Source: Paenarthrobacter histidinolovorans | Lineage (GTDB): Bacteria; Actinomycetota; Actinomycetes; Actinomycetales; Micrococcaceae | Assembly (NCBI RefSeq): GCF_014647595.1 | Contig: NZ_BMPM01000001.1 | Coordinates: forward strand, 124,001-188,000 | Length of the DNA: 64,000 nucleotides | Reading direction: 5' to 3' | Part shown: piece after piece, positions 56,647 through 64,000 of the stretch | Position numbering within the stretch: position 1 is the first letter of the stretch | Layout: each line of letters starts with the position of its first letter | Program-made: the position numbers and the translations under genes | The notes under the pieces: generated by a model | What the model was told of the DNA's origin: nothing | Seen by the model: only the letters and a program-made list of their open reading frames with translations | The model's database searches: none

Positions 56647-57124
56647 CCGGACCACCCTTCGGATCGGCAGGATCGTTGTAGATCTGGAGGCGGGCTTTGC
56701 TGAAACCGTAGATTTCTGCTGCCTGCCAGAAGACAACCGCGACAACGGCCCCGATGAGGAACCACCGCGCATGAAGCCAGTCCGGCGCTCCAAGCACGAA
56801 AAGCACTACTGCGAATCCGACGACCTTGATGAAATAAGTAGCAACAAAGAGGCCGACGGCGCCGGAGGGGTTGCTCCGGCCAACGAAGTGGCCGATCAGG
56901 AGGCTGATTCCAAAGAAGAGCATGACAAGCACGGCACCGAAGGCGGCTGAGAGCGCACCCTGTCCGCCGTTCATGAAGGCCGCGATCACACAGGTGATGG
57001 CAACGGTCGCAGCGGCTGCGGAGGCACTGAGAGCAAGCAGCCGAAGCCACAACGATGAATGGCCGCCAACAGATCCAACAGCACGTTTACCGGACGGGCG
57101 TCCGGAATCGGCGTTGGATGTCAT
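56633..57124 (-). CDS. AtpI-like membrane protein
   Basis: 163-aa protein with four hydrophobic segments and SRPSGAVGLFVATYFIKVVG-like central helix pair (actual: NPSGAVGLFVATYFIKVVGF). It sits first in the atp operon, in the position of atpI, and its size and topology fit, but similarity is weak. It begins at ATG 57124 with GAGGA 11 nt upstream. Confidence 0.7.
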   Translation of the reverse strand: MTSNADSGRPSGKRAVGSVGGHSSLWLRLLALSASAAAATVAITCVIAAFMNGGQGALSAAFGAVLVMLFFGISLLIGHFVGRSNPSGAVGLFVATYFIKVVGFAVVLFVLGAPDWLHARWFLIGAVVAVVFWQAAEIYGFSKARLQIYNDPADPKGGPDVPA

Positions 57125-57200
57125 GGGGATACCAATCCTCGTGGCACAGGTGCCAAATTCTCAAAGTGGGGTTACGGGCGAGTGACTGTCCGCAGAAAGA

Positions 57201-57230
57201 ATTCTACATGAGATAGAACTGCGGCGATAA
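57201..57230 (-). promoter_or_regulatory. Candidate promoter of the atp operon
   Basis: On the minus strand an extended -10 TGTAGAAT (hexamer 57201-57206) and a weak -35 TTATCG (57225-57230) are 18 bp apart. It is 77 bp before the AtpI-like gene and after the wecA stop, so atp can be transcribed independently of wecA. A 14-bp palindrome TGGCACCTGTGCCA lies in the leader. Confidence 0.55.
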
Positions 57231-57241
57231 CCGCCCGTCAT

Positions 57242-58357
57242 CTACTGCTCCCCCGGACGCGACGAGTTGCGCGTGAAGTAGGGCCACGCAGTTACCGCAG
57301 CCATGACCAGCGCGGCGGCGATGACGACGATCAGCACCATTTGCCAGGGGAACACGGCAAAGGCAACACCACCGAAGGCCAGGATGCAGGTCCACACGTA
57401 CAACATCACGACGGCGGTGCGGTGCGAGTAGCCCAGGTCAACCAGCTTGTGGTGGAGGTGCCCGCGGTCTGCCGACCACGGAGACTGGCCCCGCGCCGTT
57501 CTCCGGACAACAGCCATGCCCAGATCCAGGAGGGGAAGGGAAAGGACGGCAAACGGCAGCAGGATGGGAACGATCGTGGGGATGCCGTTCGCGCGGTCAT
57601 AAAGGCCGGAACCGATTTGTCCCGTGGCAACGACGCCCGCAGAGGCCATAAGGAGTCCGATGAGCATCGCCCCGGAATCTCCCATGAAGATCTTCGCGGG
57701 GAACCAGTTGTGGGGCAGGAAACCGATGCAACTTCCCACCAGAATGGCCATCAGCAGGGTTGCGAGGTCCGAGTTATCGGTGGAGGGGTTGTTCCGGTGG
57801 ACCCAGTAGGCGGTGAGGAAGAACGCTCCTCCCCCGATGATGGCCACTCCGGCCGCCAAGCCGTCCAGTCCGTCTATGAAGTTGACGGCATTCATGGTGG
57901 TGACGATCAGGCCAGCGGTAAGGACAATCTGGACTAGTTCGGAGTCAAGGAAAATGGGCTCGGGGATGAACGGCACTACGGACATCCGCACGCCCCAAAT
58001 GGCCACGATGAATGCGGCAGCGCCCTGACCCAGGAGTTTGATCCACCAGCGGATATCCAGGATGTCGTCGGCGACCCCCACCGCCACAATCACCACGGCG
58101 CCTGCCAGGATCCCCCAGGGAGCATCGTTGTGCCTGAAGATGTCCTTGACGAAAAAGGAGTTGGACGCGACCACAAGGGCGGCGAAAAAACCAACGAAAA
58201 TGCCCAGGCCGCCAAGCTTCGAGATCAGGGCGGAGTGCATGTCACGGCTTCGAATGGGCTGGTACAAGCGAAGCTTGTTTCCGACGACGCGGGCGCCCCA
58301 GGTTCCCGCGTAGGCCACGACTGCAGCCGTGAGCGCCATCAGCAGATACATGATCAT
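57242..58357 (-). CDS. wecA: WecA/MraY-family undecaprenyl-phosphate sugar-1-phosphate transferase
   Basis: 371-aa integral membrane enzyme that starts lipid-linked glycan synthesis by transferring (most likely) GlcNAc-1-phosphate onto undecaprenyl phosphate. Landmarks in order: LISKLGGLGIF, VGVADDILDIRWW (metal-binding DD), NFIDGLDGLAAG, FMGDSGAMLIGLL and the HLHHKL basic loop. About 11 hydrophobic segments are present. Position next to atp matches M. tuberculosis rfe. GGAG precedes ATG 58357 by about 8 nt. Likely start of wall teichoic-acid-like polymer synthesis here. Confidence 0.93.
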   Translation of the reverse strand: MIMYLLMALTAAVVAYAGTWGARVVGNKLRLYQPIRSRDMHSALISKLGGLGIFVGFFAALVVASNSFFVKDIFRHNDAPWGILAGAVVIVAVGVADDILDIRWWIKLLGQGAAAFIVAIWGVRMSVVPFIPEPIFLDSELVQIVLTAGLIVTTMNAVNFIDGLDGLAAGVAIIGGGAFFLTAYWVHRNNPSTDNSDLATLLMAILVGSCIGFLPHNWFPAKIFMGDSGAMLIGLLMASAGVVATGQIGSGLYDRANGIPTIVPILLPFAVLSLPLLDLGMAVVRRTARGQSPWSADRGHLHHKLVDLGYSHRTAVVMLYVWTCILAFGGVAFAVFPWQMVLIVVIAAALVMAAVTAWPYFTRNSSRPGEQ

Positions 58358-58637
58358 GAGGCGACTCCGTGGGGCAGCCCGCTGGACGTTGCGGACACCT
58401 TAACCAGGGCACGCGGCCCGGGCGCTGCAAAGAGGGGCAACTCAGGGCAGCTCAGGGTGTGGAATTCTGTCAGTGGATAAATGGAACTACTCCGTCGCCA
58501 TGCCTGCACCGGCTGTGCCGAATGTTGCGGGATTTCTGTGGACTCTAGTCACGATACTAATGCCAATGGCCGTGACCACCCTGTGACGCAGCCGCAGGGC
58601 CGCAGCTTGTTTTGACTGGGACCAGGCTGTTTTGCTG
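58358..58637. other. Longest intergenic region (280 bp), no gene seen
   Basis: It separates the GT2 gene stop and the wecA start on the minus strand. I see no convincing ORF, strong hairpin or repeat. It presumably carries the wecA promoter and leader, but I cannot place the boxes with confidence. Confidence 0.5.
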
Positions 58638-59594
58638 TTACCGGACTGGCTGCTGCACATCGCGCAGGGAGTAGATTCCGTGCAGTACCTGGGCGTTCGA
58701 ACGCGGAGCCTTGAGGGCATGGCGCAAGCCCTTGAAAAGCCCGTCCAACAGCACCTTGCGATTGGACGAAGCAGCGATGGTCCGTGTCCAGTTGCGGAGC
58801 GAAGCCCCCGTGAACAGGACTTTTTCCCACGGGGCCAAAGCATTCGAACGAGTGTAAACCCAGAGCTTGTTCCGCACTTCATAGTAGAAGCGCGGGCCCG
58901 GATCTGCTCCTGCGTCGCCGAAGACTTTCGTGTGGTGGTTGGCCACGGATGCTTTCGTGGTCAAGGCTGTCCCCCGACGCGAAATCCGGGCCGTGTATTC
59001 GAGGTCGTCGTTCCAGATGAAGTAGTCAGCGATCGGAAGCCCGTGTTGTTTGATCTCTTCAGCACGGATCAGCACCGATACAAAGGAAGCGCTCCGGATC
59101 TGCGTAGCTCCGATCCGGGCAGCGGCGCTGCGGGCGTCGTCGCTGGCACCCATCCGGGGACGCATTCTGTTCATGGGGTGGTCCCGTCCGTCGGTCCACA
59201 CAACGCGGCTCGCTATGAACGCCGGGGCTTCACTGGTTTGCTGCTGGTAGGCCTCGGAAACATCCAATGCCTCGCGGAGAGCGGCCGGCTGCGGTTCGGT
59301 ATCGTCATCCATGATCCACACGTGGTCCGCGTTGTGGTCCAGAACGGCGCGTTCCATACCAACAACGAAGCCACCCGCCCCGCCCACGTTGGCGTTCAGC
59401 GTTACGACATCGGTGGTCACCGGTCCCTGGTACTGCTGCAGGAATTCTGCCGTCCCATCGGTGGAGGCGTTGTCAACGACAACGATCGCGTTCGGTACCC
59501 GCGTACCAGCGGTGATGCCCTCCAAAGTGGTTTGGAGGAGATCACGGCGGTTATAGGTCACTACCACAGCGACCACGACAGCTTGGGACGTCAT
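58638..59594 (-). CDS. Family-2 glycosyltransferase, GlfT1/rhamnosyltransferase-like
   Basis: 318-aa GT-A enzyme. N-terminal VVAVVVTYNRRDLLQTTLEGI, IVVVDNASTDGTAEFL, LNANVGGAGGF and the metal-binding DDDTEP (about residue 95-100), then YFIWNDDLEYTARIS, with the aspartate base region, and a basic C-terminal half. The GGAGGF and WNDDxEY motifs are typical of GlfT1-like and rhamnosyltransferases acting on lipid-linked glycans. Start ATG 59594 abuts the TagA-like stop (TAAATG). Sugar donor unknown. Confidence 0.87.
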   Translation of the reverse strand: MTSQAVVVAVVVTYNRRDLLQTTLEGITAGTRVPNAIVVVDNASTDGTAEFLQQYQGPVTTDVVTLNANVGGAGGFVVGMERAVLDHNADHVWIMDDDTEPQPAALREALDVSEAYQQQTSEAPAFIASRVVWTDGRDHPMNRMRPRMGASDDARSAAARIGATQIRSASFVSVLIRAEEIKQHGLPIADYFIWNDDLEYTARISRRGTALTTKASVANHHTKVFGDAGADPGPRFYYEVRNKLWVYTRSNALAPWEKVLFTGASLRNWTRTIAASSNRKVLLDGLFKGLRHALKAPRSNAQVLHGIYSLRDVQQPVR

Positions 59595-60380
59595 TTATTT
59601 GCCTCTGGTCTTGGATGGTTGGATACGGCGCCGAATCAGCAGGGCCGCCAGTTTCCACGGTTCAACAAAAACCCGGTAGGCAACCCTCCCAGGATGCAGC
59701 ACCAGGCGCCAGGCCCATTCGAGCCCCAAGCGTCCCAGCCAGCGCGGCGCCAACTTCTGGATCCCCGCTACCTGTTCTATCGCTCCCCCCACCGCACAAT
59801 AGACCGCAGGTGGAAGCTGCCCGAGCCTGCGATGCAGGACCGCTTCCTGAAGCGGCATCCCGAGTCCCAGCAGTACGAGTTGGGGGCGGAACCCGTCCAA
59901 CCACTGCACGACGGCATTTTCCAATGTCTCGTCCCATGCCTCGCCGGGCATCCCGTCCACAGTCGCGCCTGGAACGATGGATGCCAGCCGGGCAACGGCT
60001 TTGCTGTTTGCCTCGCGTCCGGCCCCAACGACGGCGATCCTCTGCAGCCCGGGAATCTTTCCCAGCTCCGGGATCCAGTCCATGGAGCCGAGCCTGTACG
60101 CCATGGTGCCCTCGCCGGCCGGCTGCAGTTGCCGTTTATGGGCCAGCCCCCACAACATGGCGACCGGAGCGCCGTCCAGGAGGACGATGGAGCTCTCTTC
60201 ATAGACCGATCGAACGTCGGCACGCGAATGCACCAAGGTGACGCTGTGGAGATTATGTCCCACTACTGTGCTGGTGGTTCCGGCCGCGATGAGGCCGCCC
60301 ATGGCATCAATAAGTTCGTGGACGCGCATCGGAGTGGCGTCCACGTCAAGGACGGGGACGCGTTGGCGTGCTGGAATCAT
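59595..60380 (-). CDS. WecG/TagA/CpsF-family glycosyltransferase
   Basis: 261-aa enzyme of the family that adds N-acetylmannosamine or a similar sugar to undecaprenyl-PP-GlcNAc. Key segments are VVGHNLHSVTLV, IVLLDGAPVAMLWGLA (DGxP motif with the catalytic aspartate), VGAGREAN, and LLGLGMPLQEAVLHR near the acceptor site, followed by LGLEWAWRLVLHPGR. A positively charged C-terminal tail probably associates with the membrane. ATG 60380 overlaps the tsaC stop by ATGA. With wecA it fits the first two steps of a wall-polymer pathway. Confidence 0.9.
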   Translation of the reverse strand: MIPARQRVPVLDVDATPMRVHELIDAMGGLIAAGTTSTVVGHNLHSVTLVHSRADVRSVYEESSIVLLDGAPVAMLWGLAHKRQLQPAGEGTMAYRLGSMDWIPELGKIPGLQRIAVVGAGREANSKAVARLASIVPGATVDGMPGEAWDETLENAVVQWLDGFRPQLVLLGLGMPLQEAVLHRRLGQLPPAVYCAVGGAIEQVAGIQKLAPRWLGRLGLEWAWRLVLHPGRVAYRVFVEPWKLAALLIRRRIQPSKTRGK

Positions 60381-61291
60381 TCGGGCTTGGCTTCGCTGCG
60401 GGCCTCGGGCGCCGGTGAACCGGACACTGAATCCTCGACGGCGGCAGCTTGGGTTGCTTCGGCCGGCTCGCCGTTTGCTGCGGGGACTTCCTGCTGTGAA
60501 GTGGCGTCGGCCGCCACAGTTTCTTCGGGCACCACAGTCTTTTCAGGCACCACAGTCTTTTCGGGCGCCACAGTCTTTTCGGGCACCACAGATTCTTCCG
60601 ATGGCACGTCCACCGCAACGGCATCGACAGTCTCACCGATGCCGAGAATCGACGGGACGATCTCGCGGAGCCGCTCAAGTTCGATTGCTCCCTGGCGCAC
60701 CACACGGAAGGGAGTGGAGGTTGCGTCGACAATCGTGGAGGGCACGGCATTCGTGCCCTTGACGGGCCGGAAGCCGCCTTCAAGGTAGACCTCAACGGAC
60801 TCAGCCAACTGCAGGCGTGCCTCCGAAGCCGTCTGGGCTGCTTCCTGGCCGGTGCGGTTGGCCGACGATACCGCCAACGGCCCGGTCATGCTCAACAGAT
60901 CCAGGGCAAGGTGGTCATCCGGCATGCGGAGGGCAACGGTGCCCTTGGTGTCGCCGAGGTCCCAGTCCAGGGAGGGCTGCGCATGCAGGATCAACGTCAA
61001 CCCGCCGGGCCAAAAGGCCTGCGCCAAAGCCCGCGCGTCGGCAGGTACATCGGTAGCCAGGCCGTCCAGGGCATTAACCCGGGGAATCAACACAGGAGGA
61101 GGCATCTGCCGGCTGCGGCCCTTGGAGGCGAGCAACATGGTTACGGCCAAAGGAGAAAACGCGTCGGCCGCTATGCCATAGACGGTGTCCGTGGGCATCA
61201 CGATGCACTTCTTCTCGCTGATGGCGCGCTGGGCGTGCTGAAGTCCCTCAGCGCGCTGGTCCTCGGAAGTGCAGTTGTAGGTTGTGGTCAC
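60377..61291 (-). CDS. tsaC: Threonylcarbamoyl-AMP synthase (TsaC/Sua5) with repeat tail
   Basis: Makes threonylcarbamoyl-AMP for the t6A modification of tRNA. Residues about 15-205 form the YrdC domain with CIVMPTDTVYGIAADAF, KGRSRQMPPPVLIP, FWPGGLTLIL, TVALRMPDD and AVSSANRTGQEA; all substrate-binding motifs are present. The next about 100 residues are unrelated to the enzyme: an acidic/proline tail including a five-unit hexapeptide repeat of the form V-P-E-K-T-V. Start GTG 61291. The tail has no known function. Confidence 0.92.
   Translation of the reverse strand: MTTTYNCTSEDQRAEGLQHAQRAISEKKCIVMPTDTVYGIAADAFSPLAVTMLLASKGRSRQMPPPVLIPRVNALDGLATDVPADARALAQAFWPGGLTLILHAQPSLDWDLGDTKGTVALRMPDDHLALDLLSMTGPLAVSSANRTGQEAAQTASEARLQLAESVEVYLEGGFRPVKGTNAVPSTIVDATSTPFRVVRQGAIELERLREIVPSILGIGETVDAVAVDVPSEESVVPEKTVAPEKTVVPEKTVVPEETVAADATSQQEVPAANGEPAEATQAAAVEDSVSGSPAPEARSEAKPE
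60514..60603 (-). repeat. Five 18-bp coding repeats in the tsaC tail
   Basis: Units begin at 60514, 60532, 60550, 60568 and 60586, each starting CCACAG on the plus strand, with core CCACAGTCTTTTCGGGCA. On the coding strand each unit encodes a six-residue repeat of the type V-P-E-K-T-V. Spacing is an exact multiple of three, so the frame is preserved. Confidence 0.85.
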
Positions 61292-61303
61292 AGCGCTATT
61301 CTT

Positions 61304-62176
61304 TCACTCATCAGGCGCGATGCTTGCCAGTATCGCGCTGGTTGCACGTTCTTTGCCGTTCAAGTCAAAGTGTGTGGTGATCTCTCGCCAGCGGCCGGTA
61401 CGCTGCAGCATCCCGGCGATCCATTGTGCCTGGACTTCGGCGTGTTCCATCACGAAGTAGCCGCCTGGCTTCAGGAGCCGCGCCGCAGAGGCCGCTGCCG
61501 CCGTCGGAAGTTCCATGCCGTCCGCTCCCCCACCGTACAGTGCTTCGGGAGGATCGTGGAGGGCTACTTCCGGTTCCGAGGGTATCGCTTCGGACGGGAT
61601 GTACGGAGGGTTGGAGACGACGACGTCGAAGGTTCCGTTGTGCTCCGGCAGTGCATCGCGGAGGTCGCCCCGGACCAACGAAACGCCCAGTGGTTCAAGA
61701 TTCCGGGCCGCCCAAGCGTGCGCAAAGGTGCTGTACTCCACCGCGTGGACCTCAGCTCCGGGTACCTCGTGGGCGATCGAGCCTGCAATGGCACCCGAAC
61801 CCGTGCCGAGGTCCACCACTTTGGGGTTTGCCATGCCCGAGACGTGGTCGATGACCAGTTGGACCACCGATTCCGTTTCCGGTCGAGGTATGAAGACGCC
61901 CGGGCCCACGCGCAACTCCAGGTGGCGGAAATACGCGACGCCGGTGATGTGCTGCAGGGGAACGCGGGCTGCCCGCTCCTGCACCAAGTCTCCATAACCC
62001 TCGGGCGAAGGCGCATCGCCGAGGAGCATTGCGCGGAGACGGCCAAGCCCTACACCCAACAGGTGGTCGGCCAGCAACTCCGCGTCCACTCGTGGGCTGG
62101 GAACACCGGCGTCGGACAAAACGGCAGTAGCCTCGCGAACGGCGTCCGCGAGGCTCTGGCCTGGGTAAAACGTCAT
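61304..62176 (-). CDS. prmC: Release factor glutamine methyltransferase
   Basis: Methylates the glutamine of the GGQ motif in RF1/RF2. The 290-aa protein has an N-terminal helical substrate domain, then VFIPRPETE, the SAM-binding VVDLGTGSGAIAGSIAH, and the catalytic NPPY in VVSNPPYIPSE. It sits between prfA (its target, 42 bp away) and tsaC, the usual bacterial order. Confidence 0.96.
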   Translation of the reverse strand: MTFYPGQSLADAVREATAVLSDAGVPSPRVDAELLADHLLGVGLGRLRAMLLGDAPSPEGYGDLVQERAARVPLQHITGVAYFRHLELRVGPGVFIPRPETESVVQLVIDHVSGMANPKVVDLGTGSGAIAGSIAHEVPGAEVHAVEYSTFAHAWAARNLEPLGVSLVRGDLRDALPEHNGTFDVVVSNPPYIPSEAIPSEPEVALHDPPEALYGGGADGMELPTAAAASAARLLKPGGYFVMEHAEVQAQWIAGMLQRTGRWREITTHFDLNGKERATSAILASIAPDE

Positions 62177-62218
62177 GGTTAGCCCTGATTGCTCACGTGA
62201 GGGTGCTGTTGTGGCCGG

Positions 62219-63292
62219 CTATTCGCCGATCGCATCCAGGCGTGCCTGCTCGTCGGCTTCAATCGCGGACTGAATGACGGGCTCAAGATCACCATTCATG
62301 ACGGCGTCGAGGTTGTAGGCCTTGTAACCCGTGCGGTGATCGGCAATCCGGTTTTCCGGGAAGTTGTACGTGCGGATGCGCTCCGAACGGTCCATGGTGC
62401 GGATCTGCGATTTGCGCTGCTCCGAGTTGGCTGCGTCAATCTGTTCCTGTTGGTGCGCCAAGAGCCGCGCGCGAAGGACGCGCATGCCGGCCTCGCGGTT
62501 TTGCAGCTGCGACTTCTCGTTCTGCATGGCCACGACGATTCCCGTGGGCAAGTGGGTAATGCGGACGGCAGAGTCGGTGGTGTTCACGGACTGCCCACCC
62601 GGACCGGAAGAGCGGTAAACATCGATCTTGAGGTCGTTCTGGTTGATTTCAAGCTCTTCGGGCTCGTCCACTTCGGGAAGCACCAGCACGCCGGCGGCCG
62701 AGGTGTGGATACGGCCCTGAGATTCGGTCACGGGAACGCGCTGGACGCGGTGTACGCCGCCTTCGAACTTCAGGCGGGCAAAAACGCCCTGCGCGGGATC
62801 GTTCGAGTTGCCCTTGATGGCGACAGCAACGTCCTTGTAGCCGCCAAGGTCGGATTCGGTGGCGGAAATCATTTCGGTCTTCCAGCCGCGTGACTCGGCG
62901 TAGCGCATGTACATACGCAGAAGGTCTCCTGCGAACAAGGCAGCTTCATCGCCGCCTTCCCCGCCCTTCACTTCGAGGATGACGTTGCGGGCATCGTCCG
63001 GATCGCGCGGGATCAGCAGGCGGCGCAAACGCTCCTGCGCGGCAGGGATCTGTTCCTCCAACTGCTCAACCTCTGCGGCAAACTCCGGATCCTCGTCAGC
63101 CATTTCCTTCGCGGCTTCCAGATCATCGTTAAGCCCGCGCCATTTGTTGTACGCCTCCACAATGCCCTGGAGCTGCGCTGAACGCCGCCCCAACTTCCGG
63201 GCAGCAGACTGGTCGGCATAAACAGCAGGATCACTCAGCTGCGCCTGGATGGCAGCATGCTCATCAAGCAATCCCTGTACGGACTCAAACAT
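62219..63292 (-). CDS. prfA: Peptide chain release factor 1
   Basis: Recognises UAA and UAG and releases the finished peptide. The 357-aa product has the anticodon-like region with [18 protein letters not shown]; PxT-type recognition is seen as P-V-T. The catalytic GGQ appears in [15 protein letters not shown], near residue 235. ATG 63292 is preceded by AGAGG; an in-frame TTG at 63298 is less likely. A large inverted repeat lies between it and rho. Confidence 0.97.
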   Translation of the reverse strand: MFESVQGLLDEHAAIQAQLSDPAVYADQSAARKLGRRSAQLQGIVEAYNKWRGLNDDLEAAKEMADEDPEFAAEVEQLEEQIPAAQERLRRLLIPRDPDDARNVILEVKGGEGGDEAALFAGDLLRMYMRYAESRGWKTEMISATESDLGGYKDVAVAIKGNSNDPAQGVFARLKFEGGVHRVQRVPVTESQGRIHTSAAGVLVLPEVDEPEELEINQNDLKIDVYRSSGPGGQSVNTTDSAVRITHLPTGIVVAMQNEKSQLQNREAGMRVLRARLLAHQQEQIDAANSEQRKSQIRTMDRSERIRTYNFPENRIADHRTGYKAYNLDAVMNGDLEPVIQSAIEADEQARLDAIGE

Positions 63293-63403
63293 TTTCAAAC
63301 CTCTTTCGACTCGTATGCAAGTCTAATTTGCGCCAACGTTTCTGTAGGCCGCACGAATTTCCCGTCCCGGGAAGTGACGGCCGGACGCAAAGGTGAAGAG
63401 TCC

Positions 63404-63523
63404 GCCGTCGAGTAATTTTGCCGGCCCGGGAGTGGCATCGGGCCTGTCGTAGCGTTGCTGCTGACGTACGCAGTAGGTCAGCAGCAACGCGAAGGGGCGG
63501 GGCCGGCAAAATCACTCGACGGC
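63404..63523. repeat. 120-bp nested inverted repeat between rho and prfA
   Basis: Outer arms 63404-63427 and 63500-63523 pair over 24 bp with a single A/C mismatch (a G-U pair on the minus-strand RNA). Inside is a perfect 14-bp stem (63452-63465 with 63477-63490) with an 11-nt loop, and a possible competing GGCCCG/CGGGCC pair (63423-63428 with 63439-63444). It is too long and lacks the U-tract of a simple terminator, and resembles a REP/BIME or MITE-like element, or a nested regulatory hairpin. Confidence 0.7.
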
Positions 63524-63539
63524 CCCACCCCACGTAACG

Positions 63540-64000
63540 CTACTTGTCGTTGTCCGACTTCGCTCCGAGCGTCGTCTTCTGTACCTGCATGAGGAACTCG
63601 ACGTTGCTCTGCGTCTCCCGGATCTTGTTGGTCAGCAGCTCAAGGCTCTGCTGCTGCTCAAGACCGGAAAGTACGCGGCGCAGCTTCCACATGATCTTGA
63701 CTTCTTCAGGCGAGAGCAGGTTCTCTTCGCGGCGCGTGCCGGACGCGTTGACGTCCACGGCCGGGAAGATGCGCTTGTCTGCCAACTGGCGGGACAGGCG
63801 GAGCTCCATGTTACCGGTGCCCTTGAACTCCTCGAAAATGACTTCGTCCATCTTGGAACCGGTCTCGACAAGAGCAGTTGCAAGGATGGTGAGCGAGCCA
63901 CCGTTCTCGATGTTGCGTGCAGCACCGAAGAAACGCTTGGGCGGGTACAGGGCTGCGGAGTCCACACCACCGGACAGGATACGGCCGGAGGCCGGTGCTG
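63540..64000 (-). CDS. rho: Transcription termination factor Rho (C-terminal part; 5' end beyond window)
   Basis: The visible 153 codons are the C-terminal end of the Rho helicase, containing [33 protein letters not shown] split as [17 protein letters not shown], then [22 protein letters not shown] and the Q-loop/R-loop region [17 protein letters not shown]. The end is a 25-residue acidic/basic tail. The remaining two thirds, with the RNA-binding domain and Walker motifs, lie beyond 64000. Confidence 0.96.
   Translation of the reverse strand, partial: APASGRILSGGVDSAALYPPKRFFGAARNIENGGSLTILATALVETGSKMDEVIFEEFKGTGNMELRLSRQLADKRIFPAVDVNASGTRREENLLSPEEVKIMWKLRRVLSGLEQQQSLELLTNKIRETQSNVEFLMQVQKTTLGAKSDNDK

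Noticed and set aside
58487..58882. 131-codon minus-strand frame overlapping the GT2 gene
   Set aside because: It overlaps the GT2 coding region in another frame and has no homology cue; not a separate gene.
60514..60603. Possible CRISPR-like repeat
   Set aside because: 18-bp units directly abut without spacers, preserve the tsaC reading frame and there are no cas genes.
58632..60788. Open frame of 718 codons on the plus strand
   Set aside because: It lies antisense to the GT2, TagA and tsaC genes, all of which have clear motifs. Composition is high in Arg, Gly and Pro, as expected for GC-rich shadow frames.

Overview
The window is chromosomal DNA of a high-GC Gram-positive actinobacterium. 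The gene content points to the Micrococcaceae, most likely Arthrobacter or Paenarthrobacter. The evidence is a NucS mismatch endonuclease (typical of actinobacteria that lack MutS/MutL), clpS beside a DUF2017 gene, the order murI / cyclic-nucleotide phosphodiesterase / rph / rdgB, and the order rho-prfA-prmC-tsaC-...-wecA-atpIBEFHAGDC-DUF2550. These proteins also resemble Arthrobacter sequences as far as I can recall them. I see no insertion sequence, prophage, CRISPR array, rRNA or tRNA. Coding density is very high, and many neighbouring genes overlap by 4 bp (ATGA or GTGA). No intergenic gap reaches 300 bp; the longest is about 280 bp (58358-58637).

Left part (1-11.5 kb) is the most accessory-looking. 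It has an APC permease (cut by the window edge) divergent from an AraC-type regulator. Next is a six-gene minus-strand operon: a YtcJ-type amidohydrolase, a nitrate/sulfonate/taurine-type ABC importer (lipoprotein, two permeases, ATPase) and a formylglycine sulfatase. It is divergent from a TetR regulator, with a 24-bp dyad between them. This looks like an uptake-and-hydrolysis system for an unidentified sulfate ester that also carries a hydrolysable C-N or similar bond. An MFS exporter with a possible four-codon leader peptide follows.

The centre (11.5-44.3 kb) holds housekeeping and conserved genes: SbcCD nuclease, aquaporin, two DUF202 proteins, an ADP-ribosylglycohydrolase, a DnaQ-type exonuclease with a BRCT domain, a GntR-controlled ABC operon with a clear operator over its promoter, DedA, rdgB-rph-phosphodiesterase-murI, DUF2017-clpS, NAD salvage (pncB-pncA), an SF2 helicase with a DUF3039 protein, nagB, an ABC exporter, an old-yellow-enzyme reductase coupled to a cysteine-less thioredoxin/TPR protein, a large unknown membrane protein, an AI-2E-family protein, two hydrolase-region genes, nucS and nagA.

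The right part (44.5-64 kb) holds cspA, a lysyl-phosphatidylglycerol synthase (MprF type) translationally coupled to a membrane-anchored esterase, the complete F1Fo ATP synthase operon, then wecA, a family-2 glycosyltransferase, a WecG/TagA glycosyltransferase, tsaC, prmC, prfA and the 3' part of rho. The WecA-TagA-GT2 group looks like the first steps of a cell-wall glycopolymer. Between prfA and rho lies a 120-bp nested inverted repeat, the most striking non-coding structure in the window. Several perfect long-stem terminators separate convergent genes.
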